A stretch of DNA of 6,618 nt from DATLEX01 sp035525045 (GTDB taxonomy: Bacteria > Acidobacteriota > Thermoanaerobaculia > Gp7-AA8): assembly GCA_035525045.1 (NCBI GenBank), contig DATLEX010000200.1, positions 1 through 6,618 of the forward strand, written 5' to 3'. A model generated the notes under the pieces. The model saw only the letters and a program-made list of their open reading frames with translations, had not been told where the DNA came from and made no database searches. The position numbers and the translations under genes are program-made. Position 1 is the stretch's first letter. Every line of letters begins with the position of its first letter. Below are positions 1-5,177 of this stretch, in pieces.

Positions 1-52
1 GTTCGGCTACACTGACCAGCCGGCGCGGCGGCCGCGGGTCAGAGCACTCCTG

Positions 53-991
53 ATGACAGCGACAATCTGGGTCTGGGTCGGATTCAATGTCTTCATCCTG
101 GCGATGCTCGCCATCGACCTCGGCGTCTTCCACAGGAAGGCGCACGCCGTGTCGATCCGCGAGGCCGCGATCTGGAGCTCGGTCTGGGTCGCGCTCTCCC
201 TCATCTTCAACTACGGCGTGTACCACTTCATGGGCCGCGAGCGTGGGCTGGAGTTCCTGACCGGCTATCTGATCGAGAAGGCGCTCTCGGTCGACAACAT
301 CTTCGTATTCGTCCTCCTCTTCTCCTACTTCCGCGTACCGGCAAAATACCAGCATCGAATCCTTTTCTGGGGCATCCTCGGCGCGCTGATCATGCGCGGG
401 ACGATGATCGCGGCCGGGGCGCTGCTCATCGCCCGGTTCCACTGGGTCATCTACCTCTTCGGCGCCTTCCTGGTCATCACCGGCATCCGCATGGCCAGGC
501 ACGACGAGCAGATCATCGAGCCGGAGGCCAATCCGGTGCTCAAGCTGGTCCGGCGCATGCTCCCGGTGACGAGTGTCTATCACGGGCAGCATTTCTTCAT
601 CCGCGAGGAGCGGAACGGCGTCAGGCGGACCGTGGCCACGCCGCTCTTCGTGGTGCTCGTCCTGGTGGAGACCACCGACCTGGTCTTCGCGGTGGACTCG
701 ATCCCGGCGATCTTCGCCGTCACCCGCGACACCTTCATCGTCTATTCCTCGAACGTCTTCGCCATTCTCGGGCTCAGGGCGATGTACTTCCTCCTGGCCG
801 GGGTCATTCACAAGTTCCACTTCCTGAAGCTCGGCCTCTCGATCGTGCTGGTGTTCATCGGCGTGAAGATGCTGTTGTCCGACATCTACAAGATCCCGGT
901 CGTGGTCTCGCTCCTGGTCGTGGCGGCGGTGCTGGTGATCTCCGTGGCGGCGTCGCTGATGTTTCCGAAGAAAGCCGTCCCGGAGGAGTAG
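53..991 (+). CDS. TerC/Alx family integral membrane protein, probable metal-ion (Mn2+) exporter
   Basis: This is a 312-residue polytopic inner-membrane protein of the TerC family (Alx/MeeF/MeeY group), whose characterised members export Mn2+ and are linked to alkaline pH, tellurite resistance or metal loading of secreted enzymes. Both family signature stretches are present: EKALSVDN at residues 75-82 and VETTDLVFAVDSIPAIFAVT at 205-224, whose acidic residues within membrane helices are the likely ion-binding site. About nine hydrophobic segments can be drawn (near 5-24, 37-57, 78-93, 103-123, 130-146, 195-213, 228-250, 260-276, 282-304). A charged cytoplasmic or periplasmic loop lies near 147-192. 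The length is normal for the Alx-like branch. The ATG at 53 gives the expected N-terminus, but no clear Shine-Dalgarno precedes it and the frame is open back to the window edge. It converges with the cyclase gene. The family call is firm; the substrate is inferred from family knowledge. Confidence 0.93.
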   Translation: MTATIWVWVGFNVFILAMLAIDLGVFHRKAHAVSIREAAIWSSVWVALSLIFNYGVYHFMGRERGLEFLTGYLIEKALSVDNIFVFVLLFSYFRVPAKYQHRILFWGILGALIMRGTMIAAGALLIARFHWVIYLFGAFLVITGIRMARHDEQIIEPEANPVLKLVRRMLPVTSVYHGQHFFIREERNGVRRTVATPLFVVLVLVETTDLVFAVDSIPAIFAVTRDTFIVYSSNVFAILGLRAMYFLLAGVIHKFHFLKLGLSIVLVFIGVKMLLSDIYKIPVVVSLLVVAAVLVISVAASLMFPKKAVPEE

Positions 992-1004
992 GAAAACCGG
1001 CTGC

Positions 1005-1658
1005 TCAGACGATGGCGAAGGCCCGGACCGGGAAGGTTCCGACACCGGCGAAGCGGGCGGGGACGGCGAAGAAACGGAAGCCGGTGCGCGGAAGCTGATC
1101 GAGCGAGGTCAGGTGCTCCACCACCGGGATGCCGGCCGCGAGGAGCAGCGAGTGCGCCGGACGCGAGCGGTCCTCGGTGTCATCGATGTTCAGCGAGTCG
1201 ATCCCCACCAGCGCCGCTCCCCCGGCGGCGAACGCGGCGGCAGCCTCTCCTGTGACGAATGGGTGCTGCCCGTTCGCGTAGGCCGGCTCGCCGAAGTATC
1301 GCGACCATCCGCTGCGGACCAGGACCGCCCGCCCCCGCAAGGAAAGCCCCTCGAGGGCCGAAGCCGGAAGGCCACGGCCGCCCGTCAGATCGATGACCAC
1401 TCCTTCGAGGTTCGCCACGCGCTCGAGCGGAAGGGCGGCGAGATCGGCCCCCTCGGCGTATCGGTGCGACGGCGCGTCGAGGTACGTCCCGGTGTTCGCA
1501 ACCATCTCGATCCGGGCGATATGAAACGTCGTTCCCGGCGCGTAGTGCTCGCGGGAGGCCTCACGCGAGAGAAAGTCGGTCACCCGCGGGGGCGGCAGCC
1601 CCGGATAGGTGACCAGCCCGTCGATGATGGTGTGGGAGAGGTCGATGAGGCGGCGCAT
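1005..1658 (-). CDS. Cyclase family protein (kynurenine formamidase-like metal-dependent hydrolase)
   Basis: This 217-residue soluble protein belongs to the cyclase family that includes KynB arylformamidase and isatin hydrolase. These enzymes hydrolyse amide or cyclic amide bonds using a divalent metal. The N-terminus MRRLIDLSHTIIDGLVTYPG is typical and fixes the start at 1658. The metal motif, usually HxGTHxDxPxH, reads NTGTYLDAPSH at residues 55-65: two histidines are replaced (Asn55, Tyr59), while Asp61 and His65 remain. The GID motif (152-154) and the C-terminal His169 and Glu181 (PAHSLLLAAGIPVVEHL) are also present. From memory the NTGTY form recurs in a distinct subfamily, so it need not mean an inactive protein, but KynB activity should not be assumed. 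No tryptophan-degradation gene is nearby. The gene follows DUF1501 on the same strand after 75 bases and may be read with it. No Shine-Dalgarno is visible; tandem 7-bp repeats occupy that place. Confidence 0.9.
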   Translation of the reverse strand: MRRLIDLSHTIIDGLVTYPGLPPPRVTDFLSREASREHYAPGTTFHIARIEMVANTGTYLDAPSHRYAEGADLAALPLERVANLEGVVIDLTGGRGLPASALEGLSLRGRAVLVRSGWSRYFGEPAYANGQHPFVTGEAAAAFAAGGAALVGIDSLNIDDTEDRSRPAHSLLLAAGIPVVEHLTSLDQLPRTGFRFFAVPARFAGVGTFPVRAFAIV

Positions 1659-1662
1659 GTCC

Positions 1663-1683
1663 GGTAACCGTTAACCGTTAACC
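1663..1683. repeat. Three tandem 7-bp repeats upstream of the cyclase start
   Basis: The + strand reads GGTAACC, GTTAACC, GTTAACC in direct succession; the first copy differs by one base. Each GTTAAC unit is itself a palindrome. Together with the flanking CC and GG the block is a near-symmetrical element (CCGGTAAC at one end, GTTAACCGG at the other). It ends four bases before the cyclase ATG on the minus strand, where a ribosome-binding site would normally be. It could be an operator or a simple slippage repeat; nothing in the sequence decides between them. Confidence 0.7.
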
Positions 1684-1733
1684 GGGATCACGTTTCAGCC
1701 TGCCATGATGGAGTTGTTGTACTAATACAAACA

Positions 1734-2990
1734 CTACTGCCGCACGGCCCTGGGCCGCGCCGGCTTACGCATGAATCCGACGTTCTCGTAGTTGCGCTGC
1801 AGGACCGGGAGCGGGTCGCGGCCGAACCAATCCTGAATCAGCGTCCAGTAGACGGATCGAAAGTCGATCGTGGTCTTGAGATCGCCGTCGTCGAGGTCGG
1901 CAAGGTCCGGCACATCCCCGTAGAAGGTTCCGCCCTTGACACGATCGCCGACGAGGAACACGGTTCCAGCCTTTCCGTGGTCGGTACCGAGGGCTCCGTT
2001 CTCATAGACGCGCCGGCCGAACTCAGACCACGCCAGAACGACGACGCTGTCGGACAAACGGCGACCGGCCAGATCATCCTGGAACCCCGCCAGCGTGCTG
2101 GAGACGTCGGCGAGGAGCCTGGAATGCATCTGTGCCTGTTTGCCGTGCGTGTCAAATCCGTCGATGGTCACCCACACGATCGACGTTCCGATGCCGGCGG
2201 CCGCGATGCGCGCGACCAGTTGAAAAGTCCTGCCGAGGTAGGTGTCTGGATAGGGAGTCATCGAAGCGGGTCCCAGCCGCTTGAACAGCTCGATCGACTC
2301 GAAGGCGGAGCTGCCGCGGGCGCGGATCAGCTCAAGGTCAGATGTCACCCGCGGCTGTTGATAGATCCCCAGAAGCGCCTCTCTGTAAGACGCATGGTCG
2401 GGGGAGACGGCGGGATCGAGCACCAGATGAGTCGACGCCTCGAAGACGTCGGGGCTGGTGATCGTCGTACCACTCACGAGGCGCGAAGCGAGACCGAGCG
2501 GCGACCGCGGACCGACGGCGAAGGTCGTGACCGACGTGGCGGTGTCGAGATACAGCTCGGCGTATCGTGCGGCCCAGCCGCGCCCACCCTGCGTGCCGGC
2601 CCCGGTCGACTCGTCACCGGTCTGCCAGACGTCACGGCAACGGAAATGGGAACGGTCGAGGGTCGGGAATCCGACATTGTTGATGAAAGCGAACTTCCCT
2701 CTCTCGTACAGATCCTTCATAGGCTCCATGGAAGGATGGAGGCCGATTCTGTCGGAGATCTTGATGATCCGGTCGTCGGCAATGGCCAGGACCGGCCTGG
2801 CGTCGCGGTACCTGCGATCGGTGTACGGGATGAACGTATTGAGGGCGTCGTTGCCGCCGCATAGTTGCAGCACGACGAGCATCTTTCGTGATGATGCCCC
2901 GGTTAAAGCCCCGCTCAATGCCGGGGCGCAGAGGACGGAGACCGATACGCCGGCCCCGATTCTGATGAACTCCCGTCGAGATACGTCCAT
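1734..2990 (-). CDS. DUF1501 domain protein, Tat-exported, alkaline-phosphatase/sulfatase-like fold
   Basis: This 418-residue exported protein belongs to the DUF1501 family, which is placed by sequence in the alkaline phosphatase/sulfatase-like group; no member's reaction is well established. It opens with a twin-arginine signal, SRREF at residues 4-8, followed by a hydrophobic stretch (about 10-32) and small-residue cleavage options near SGA and TGA. Family motifs in order are GGNDALN (45-51), RSHF (113-116), DGFDTH (277-282), SEFGRRV (322-328), GTDHG (335-339) and DFRSVYWTLI (376-385). These Asp, His and Asn clusters are the likely metal or catalytic centre. The ATG at 2990 is chosen because GAGAGGAG precedes it and it puts the Tat motif directly at the N-terminus. 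A GTG at 3014 in the same frame would add eight residues and overlap the upstream gene by 16 bases. The DUF1800 stop lies 8 bases upstream, so translational coupling is likely. Confidence 0.92.
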   Translation of the reverse strand: MDVSRREFIRIGAGVSVSVLCAPALSGALTGASSRKMLVVLQLCGGNDALNTFIPYTDRRYRDARPVLAIADDRIIKISDRIGLHPSMEPMKDLYERGKFAFINNVGFPTLDRSHFRCRDVWQTGDESTGAGTQGGRGWAARYAELYLDTATSVTTFAVGPRSPLGLASRLVSGTTITSPDVFEASTHLVLDPAVSPDHASYREALLGIYQQPRVTSDLELIRARGSSAFESIELFKRLGPASMTPYPDTYLGRTFQLVARIAAAGIGTSIVWVTIDGFDTHGKQAQMHSRLLADVSSTLAGFQDDLAGRRLSDSVVVLAWSEFGRRVYENGALGTDHGKAGTVFLVGDRVKGGTFYGDVPDLADLDDGDLKTTIDFRSVYWTLIQDWFGRDPLPVLQRNYENVGFMRKPARPRAVRQ

Positions 2991-2992
2991 CG

Positions 2993-3000
2993 CTCCTCTC
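2993..3000 (-). promoter_or_regulatory. Ribosome-binding site deciding the DUF1501 start
   Basis: The transcript reads GAGAGGAG here, then two bases, then ATG at 2990. It is the clearest purine-rich Shine-Dalgarno in the window. It overlaps the TGA stop of the DUF1800 gene (3001-2999), the arrangement expected for translational coupling. It argues for ATG at 2990 over the upstream GTG at 3014. Spacing from AGGAG is rather short (2 bases); pairing through GAGAGG gives 4. Confidence 0.55.
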
Positions 3001-4306
3001 AGAACATCTGCCACTCGGGAAGGGAGAGAATCATTCGGGCCAGTCCGCGTTGCTTCGTCAAGTAGAGATTGCCGGTTGGCAATGCGCCATCGGGCGATAC
3101 ATAGCTGAGAAGGGCTGCCCTGGTCTCCGGCGGGAGCTGGAATGGCCCAAGGCGGCGCCGGTAGGAGTCGACGAGCTGCGCCGGTGTCTCGATTCGCTCG
3201 CCTTCCGTGAACGCGACCGGATCAAAGCTTCGCGTGGCGGCGTCGGCGAAATTCATCCGATTGAGCAGCGCACTCGGAGTGATCCATGACGAGCCTCCCT
3301 CCCATCCGGCCACGTCGGGAGGATCGAACGGCGTCTGGCCTCCCTGAACGAGATAACGGAACGCATCCTCGACATCCTGCCGCAGCGCCAGTTGCCTCGA
3401 GGCAATGATCACATGATCGACCGGAGACTTGACCTTCCCCCACAAAGCCCTCGGGGAATACATCTCCTCCGAGGTGAGGATCGCCCGGATCAGCGGAGCG
3501 AGGTGCGTGTCATGGTCGAGGTAAACCCGCGCCAGCCGATCGACCACTGCCTGCTCCGGATGCTCATACGCGAAAAAGGCGAAGAGCTTCGACGCGATGT
3601 ACTGACCGTGGGCAAACTCGTCGCAGGCCATGCGGATGATGTCGTCCCCATTCCAGGTGCCGGTGCGCCCGAGAAACGTCTTCGTCGAATAGTCGTGCTC
3701 CTCGTCATTGAAATGGAACTCGGCGGTCGTCCCGTTGAACGTCCATCCCGTGAACGCCTTCGTGGCCGCCATGACGTCCGATTCTGCATAGTGCCCGGCG
3801 CCGAGTGTAAACAGCTCCAGGAGCTCGCGCGCGAAGTTCTCGTTTGGATTCGTCTTTGTGCTGAGCCACATATCGAGGAAGTACATCATCGCGGCGTCGC
3901 GGGCGACGGCCAGCATGAGGTCGCGAAAGCGGCCCGTCGCGTTGACGCGGATCGTGTCGTTCTCGCTCCGCAGCCATCCGATGTGCAGGACCTTCGAGTA
4001 CTGCGTCGCGAAGTGGTCATGCCAGAAGAGAGTCATCCGCTCTTCCAGGGGGCGGGAGGTGAAGCTCATCCGGATCAGCCACCAACGGGCCAGATCGCTG
4101 AGCTTGCCGTCTGACTTCAGGTAAAACTGCAGCGCGTCGAGCCGGCTCTCCAGGAGATCATTGGGCACGCTCTGATAGTTCAGGAGTTTGTCGACGGAAA
4201 GATCGAGGCCGTCCAACACCGACTGGAGGATTTCGTCCGCTGTGCCTCCGAAGGCCGCCCGCCGGTATAGATGGGCGGCGTTCTCCTCATTCCAAGGAAT
4301 GGGCAT
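2999..4306 (-). CDS. DUF1800 domain-containing protein, partner of DUF1501
   Basis: This 435-residue protein is of the DUF1800 family, function unknown, almost always found beside a DUF1501 gene. Recognisable blocks in order are AAHLYRRAAFGGT (10-22), the Arg/Trp/His-rich segment RWWLIRM then RPLEERMTLFWHDHFAT (74-101), NENFARELLELFTLG (155-169), AFTGWTF (184-190), HDYSTKTFLG (204-213), KSPVDHV (293-299) and PPDVAGWEGGSSWI (329-342) followed by LLNRMNF. The His/Asp of WHDHF and Glu/Arg of NFAREL are the most conserved polar residues and candidates for function. No signal peptide is visible: the N-terminus MPIPWNEENAAHLYRRAAFGG is polar, though the DUF1501 partner is Tat-exported. The ATG at 4306 is the only sensible start; the next Met is residue 80. 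No strong Shine-Dalgarno precedes it. It is probably the first gene of the minus-strand operon. Confidence 0.92.
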   Translation of the reverse strand: MPIPWNEENAAHLYRRAAFGGTADEILQSVLDGLDLSVDKLLNYQSVPNDLLESRLDALQFYLKSDGKLSDLARWWLIRMSFTSRPLEERMTLFWHDHFATQYSKVLHIGWLRSENDTIRVNATGRFRDLMLAVARDAAMMYFLDMWLSTKTNPNENFARELLELFTLGAGHYAESDVMAATKAFTGWTFNGTTAEFHFNDEEHDYSTKTFLGRTGTWNGDDIIRMACDEFAHGQYIASKLFAFFAYEHPEQAVVDRLARVYLDHDTHLAPLIRAILTSEEMYSPRALWGKVKSPVDHVIIASRQLALRQDVEDAFRYLVQGGQTPFDPPDVAGWEGGSSWITPSALLNRMNFADAATRSFDPVAFTEGERIETPAQLVDSYRRRLGPFQLPPETRAALLSYVSPDGALPTGNLYLTKQRGLARMILSLPEWQMF

Positions 4307-4337
4307 GATCCCGGCGAGTTTACCTCAACGGAACGCG

Positions 4338-4372
4338 GGGGATTCCGGGCGCTCGGCGCTCGGAATGACCGG
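4338..4372. repeat. Strong hairpin resembling a dispersed extragenic palindromic repeat
   Basis: Between the divergent DUF1800 and bfd genes, ATTCCGGGCGC (4342-4352) pairs with GCGCTCGGAAT (4356-4366) through 11 bp, with one G-T wobble and a three-base TCG loop. The inside is a tandem GGCGCTC duplication (4348-4361). The flanks are GGGG on the left and GACCGG on the right. The GGGATTC...GGAATGAC layout resembles dispersed hairpin repeats that I recall from intergenic regions of acidobacterial and other environmental genomes. There is no T-run on either strand, and it lies ahead of both genes, so it is not a standard intrinsic terminator. Confidence 0.5.
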
Positions 4373-4417
4373 TGACACCCATCACCGCGCCCCTCCCCGG
4401 ACCACCCGAAAATGGTC

Positions 4418-4446
4418 TTGTATTGAGAATATGTCTCAATTACGAT
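4418..4446 (+). promoter_or_regulatory. Possible sigma70-type promoter of the bfd-bfr operon
   Basis: TTGTAT (4418-4423) and TACGAT (4441-4446) are separated by exactly 17 bases. They match the -35 and -10 consensus at 3 of 6 and 4 of 6 positions. The AT-rich patch stands out in GC-rich surroundings and lies just before bfd. A start about 7 bases after the -10 would give a very short leader that excludes most of the AAGG (4447-4450) that could serve as Shine-Dalgarno. The exact promoter position is therefore uncertain. Confidence 0.3.
4422..4440. promoter_or_regulatory. Perfect 7-5-7 inverted repeat, candidate iron-responsive operator
   Basis: ATTGAGA (4422-4428), the spacer ATATG, then TCTCAAT (4434-4440) form a perfect inverted repeat 17 bases before the bfd start. 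Its core TGAGAAT-A-TGTCTCA can be read as a 7-1-7 element matching the Fur pattern TGATAATnATTATCA at 10 of 14 fixed positions. It also fits TGA-N9-TCA, the core described for the iron regulator RirA. Its place before an iron-storage operon and between the possible -35 and -10 fits a repressor or iron-sensing operator. Which regulator binds is not known. Confidence 0.45.
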
Positions 4447-4457
4447 AAGGCGACGCC

Positions 4458-4679
4458 ATGATCGTGTGTATCTGCCGGGCCGGGACCGACCGCGACATTG
4501 CCGCGGCAATCGAGGAGGGGGCCTCCTCCCTTTTCGATCTCCAGCGTTGCGGATTCGGCACCGACTGCGGCACCTGCCACGCCTCGCTCCGGCAGATGCT
4601 CGCCACCGCGGACGAGCCTGCCGCGGCCGCGACCCATCCCCCCGCTCCGCAGCCCGTAACCGTCGCTGTGAGTGCGTGA
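4458..4679 (+). CDS. bfd: Bacterioferritin-associated ferredoxin (Bfd-type [2Fe-2S] protein)
   Basis: This 73-residue cytoplasmic [2Fe-2S] protein should pass electrons to the bacterioferritin haem so that stored Fe3+ is reduced and released. The BFD-fold cysteines are Cys4 and Cys6 (VCICR) and Cys37 and Cys40 (DCGTC), the same CxC and CxxC arrangement as E. coli Bfd. An extra Cys31 (QRCGFG) lies close by. The helical BFD domain fills residues 1-50; residues 51-73 are an Ala/Pro-rich tail with no clear role. The ATG at 4458 is preceded by AAGG, 7 bases away, and gives the canonical MIVCICR start. The bacterioferritin gene begins 12 bases after the stop, which strongly supports the assignment. 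Expression is likely iron-controlled through the inverted repeat at 4422-4440. Other small BFD-domain proteins exist, but the neighbour makes bfd the best name. Confidence 0.92.
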   Translation: MIVCICRAGTDRDIAAAIEEGASSLFDLQRCGFGTDCGTCHASLRQMLATADEPAAAATHPPAPQPVTVAVSA

Positions 4680-4691
4680 TACGCTTCGCCC

Positions 4692-5168
4692 ATGAAGGGC
4701 GACAAGAAGATCATCGAGATCCTCAACGAGGTCCTGACGGCCGAGCTGACGGCCATCAACCAGTACTTCGTCCACGGCGAGATGTGTGACAACTGGGGGT
4801 ATCACCGCCTCCACCACACCATCCGCCAGCACGCCATCGGCGAGATGAGGCACGCCGAGGAGGTCATCGAGCGCATCCTCTTCCTGGAGGGGGTGCCGAA
4901 CGTGCAGCGGCTCTGGAAGATCAACATCGGAGAGACCGTCCCCGAGCAGCTCAAGGTCGACCTGGCCCTGGAGATGGACGCGGTCAAGCGCCTGAACGAA
5001 GGAATCGAGACCTGCCGGGAGGCTGACGACAACAACAGCCGCCATCTCCTCGAGGAGATCCTCGAGGACGAGGAGAAGCACATTGACTGGATCGAGGCGC
5101 AGATGGCGCTGATCGAGCAGGTCGGCGCGCCGAACTACCTGGCCCAGCAGATCCACAAGGAAGAGTAG
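4692..5168 (+). CDS. bfr: Bacterioferritin, haem-binding iron-storage protein
   Basis: This 158-residue ferritin-like subunit is expected to assemble into the 24-mer haem-containing iron-storage shell of the cytoplasm and to oxidise Fe2+ at a di-iron ferroxidase centre. All six ligands are in place with E. coli Bfr numbering: Glu18, Glu51, His54, Glu94, Glu127 and His130. Tyr25 is also kept. Met52, the axial haem ligand shared between two subunits, is present, so this is a true bacterioferritin and not a haem-free ferritin or Dps. The length equals that of E. coli Bfr. The ATG at 4692 gives the usual MKGDKKIIEILNEVL start; no Shine-Dalgarno is visible in the 12-base gap after bfd, so translation may depend on coupling. 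The same operon order, bfd then bfr, is known in E. coli. Nothing suggests truncation. Confidence 0.96.
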   Translation: MKGDKKIIEILNEVLTAELTAINQYFVHGEMCDNWGYHRLHHTIRQHAIGEMRHAEEVIERILFLEGVPNVQRLWKINIGETVPEQLKVDLALEMDAVKRLNEGIETCREADDNNSRHLLEEILEDEEKHIDWIEAQMALIEQVGAPNYLAQQIHKEE

Positions 5169-5177
5169 CCTGCGGCG

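Noticed and set aside
1..52. Possible yybP-ykoY manganese riboswitch before the TerC gene
   Set aside because: Only 52 bases are available and none of the conserved loop elements can be recognised; the element, if present, would lie outside the window.
992..1004. Terminator between the convergent TerC and cyclase genes
   Set aside because: The 13-base gap holds no stem-loop or T-tract that I can identify.
1717..1730. Inverted repeat TTGTA-CTAA-TACAA after the DUF1501 stop as a terminator
   Set aside because: The stem is only 5 AT-rich pairs and is not followed by a T-run on the minus strand, so it is too weak to call.
2903..2966. Lipoprotein signal in DUF1501 because of a Cys in the hydrophobic stretch (SVLC)
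   Set aside because: The residue before the Cys is Leu, where a lipobox needs Gly, Ala or Ser; the Tat signal with later small-residue cleavage sites fits better.
1977..4114. Plus-strand open frames of 295 codons (1977-2864) and 240 codons (3392-4114)
   Set aside because: They are antisense to the DUF1501 and DUF1800 genes, whose motifs are clear, and their translations show no family pattern or hydrophobic core typical of a folded protein.
5045..5076. Repeated CTCGAGGA motifs near the end of bfr
   Set aside because: They encode the acidic helix EEILEDEEKH that carries ferroxidase ligands, so protein sequence and codon bias explain them.
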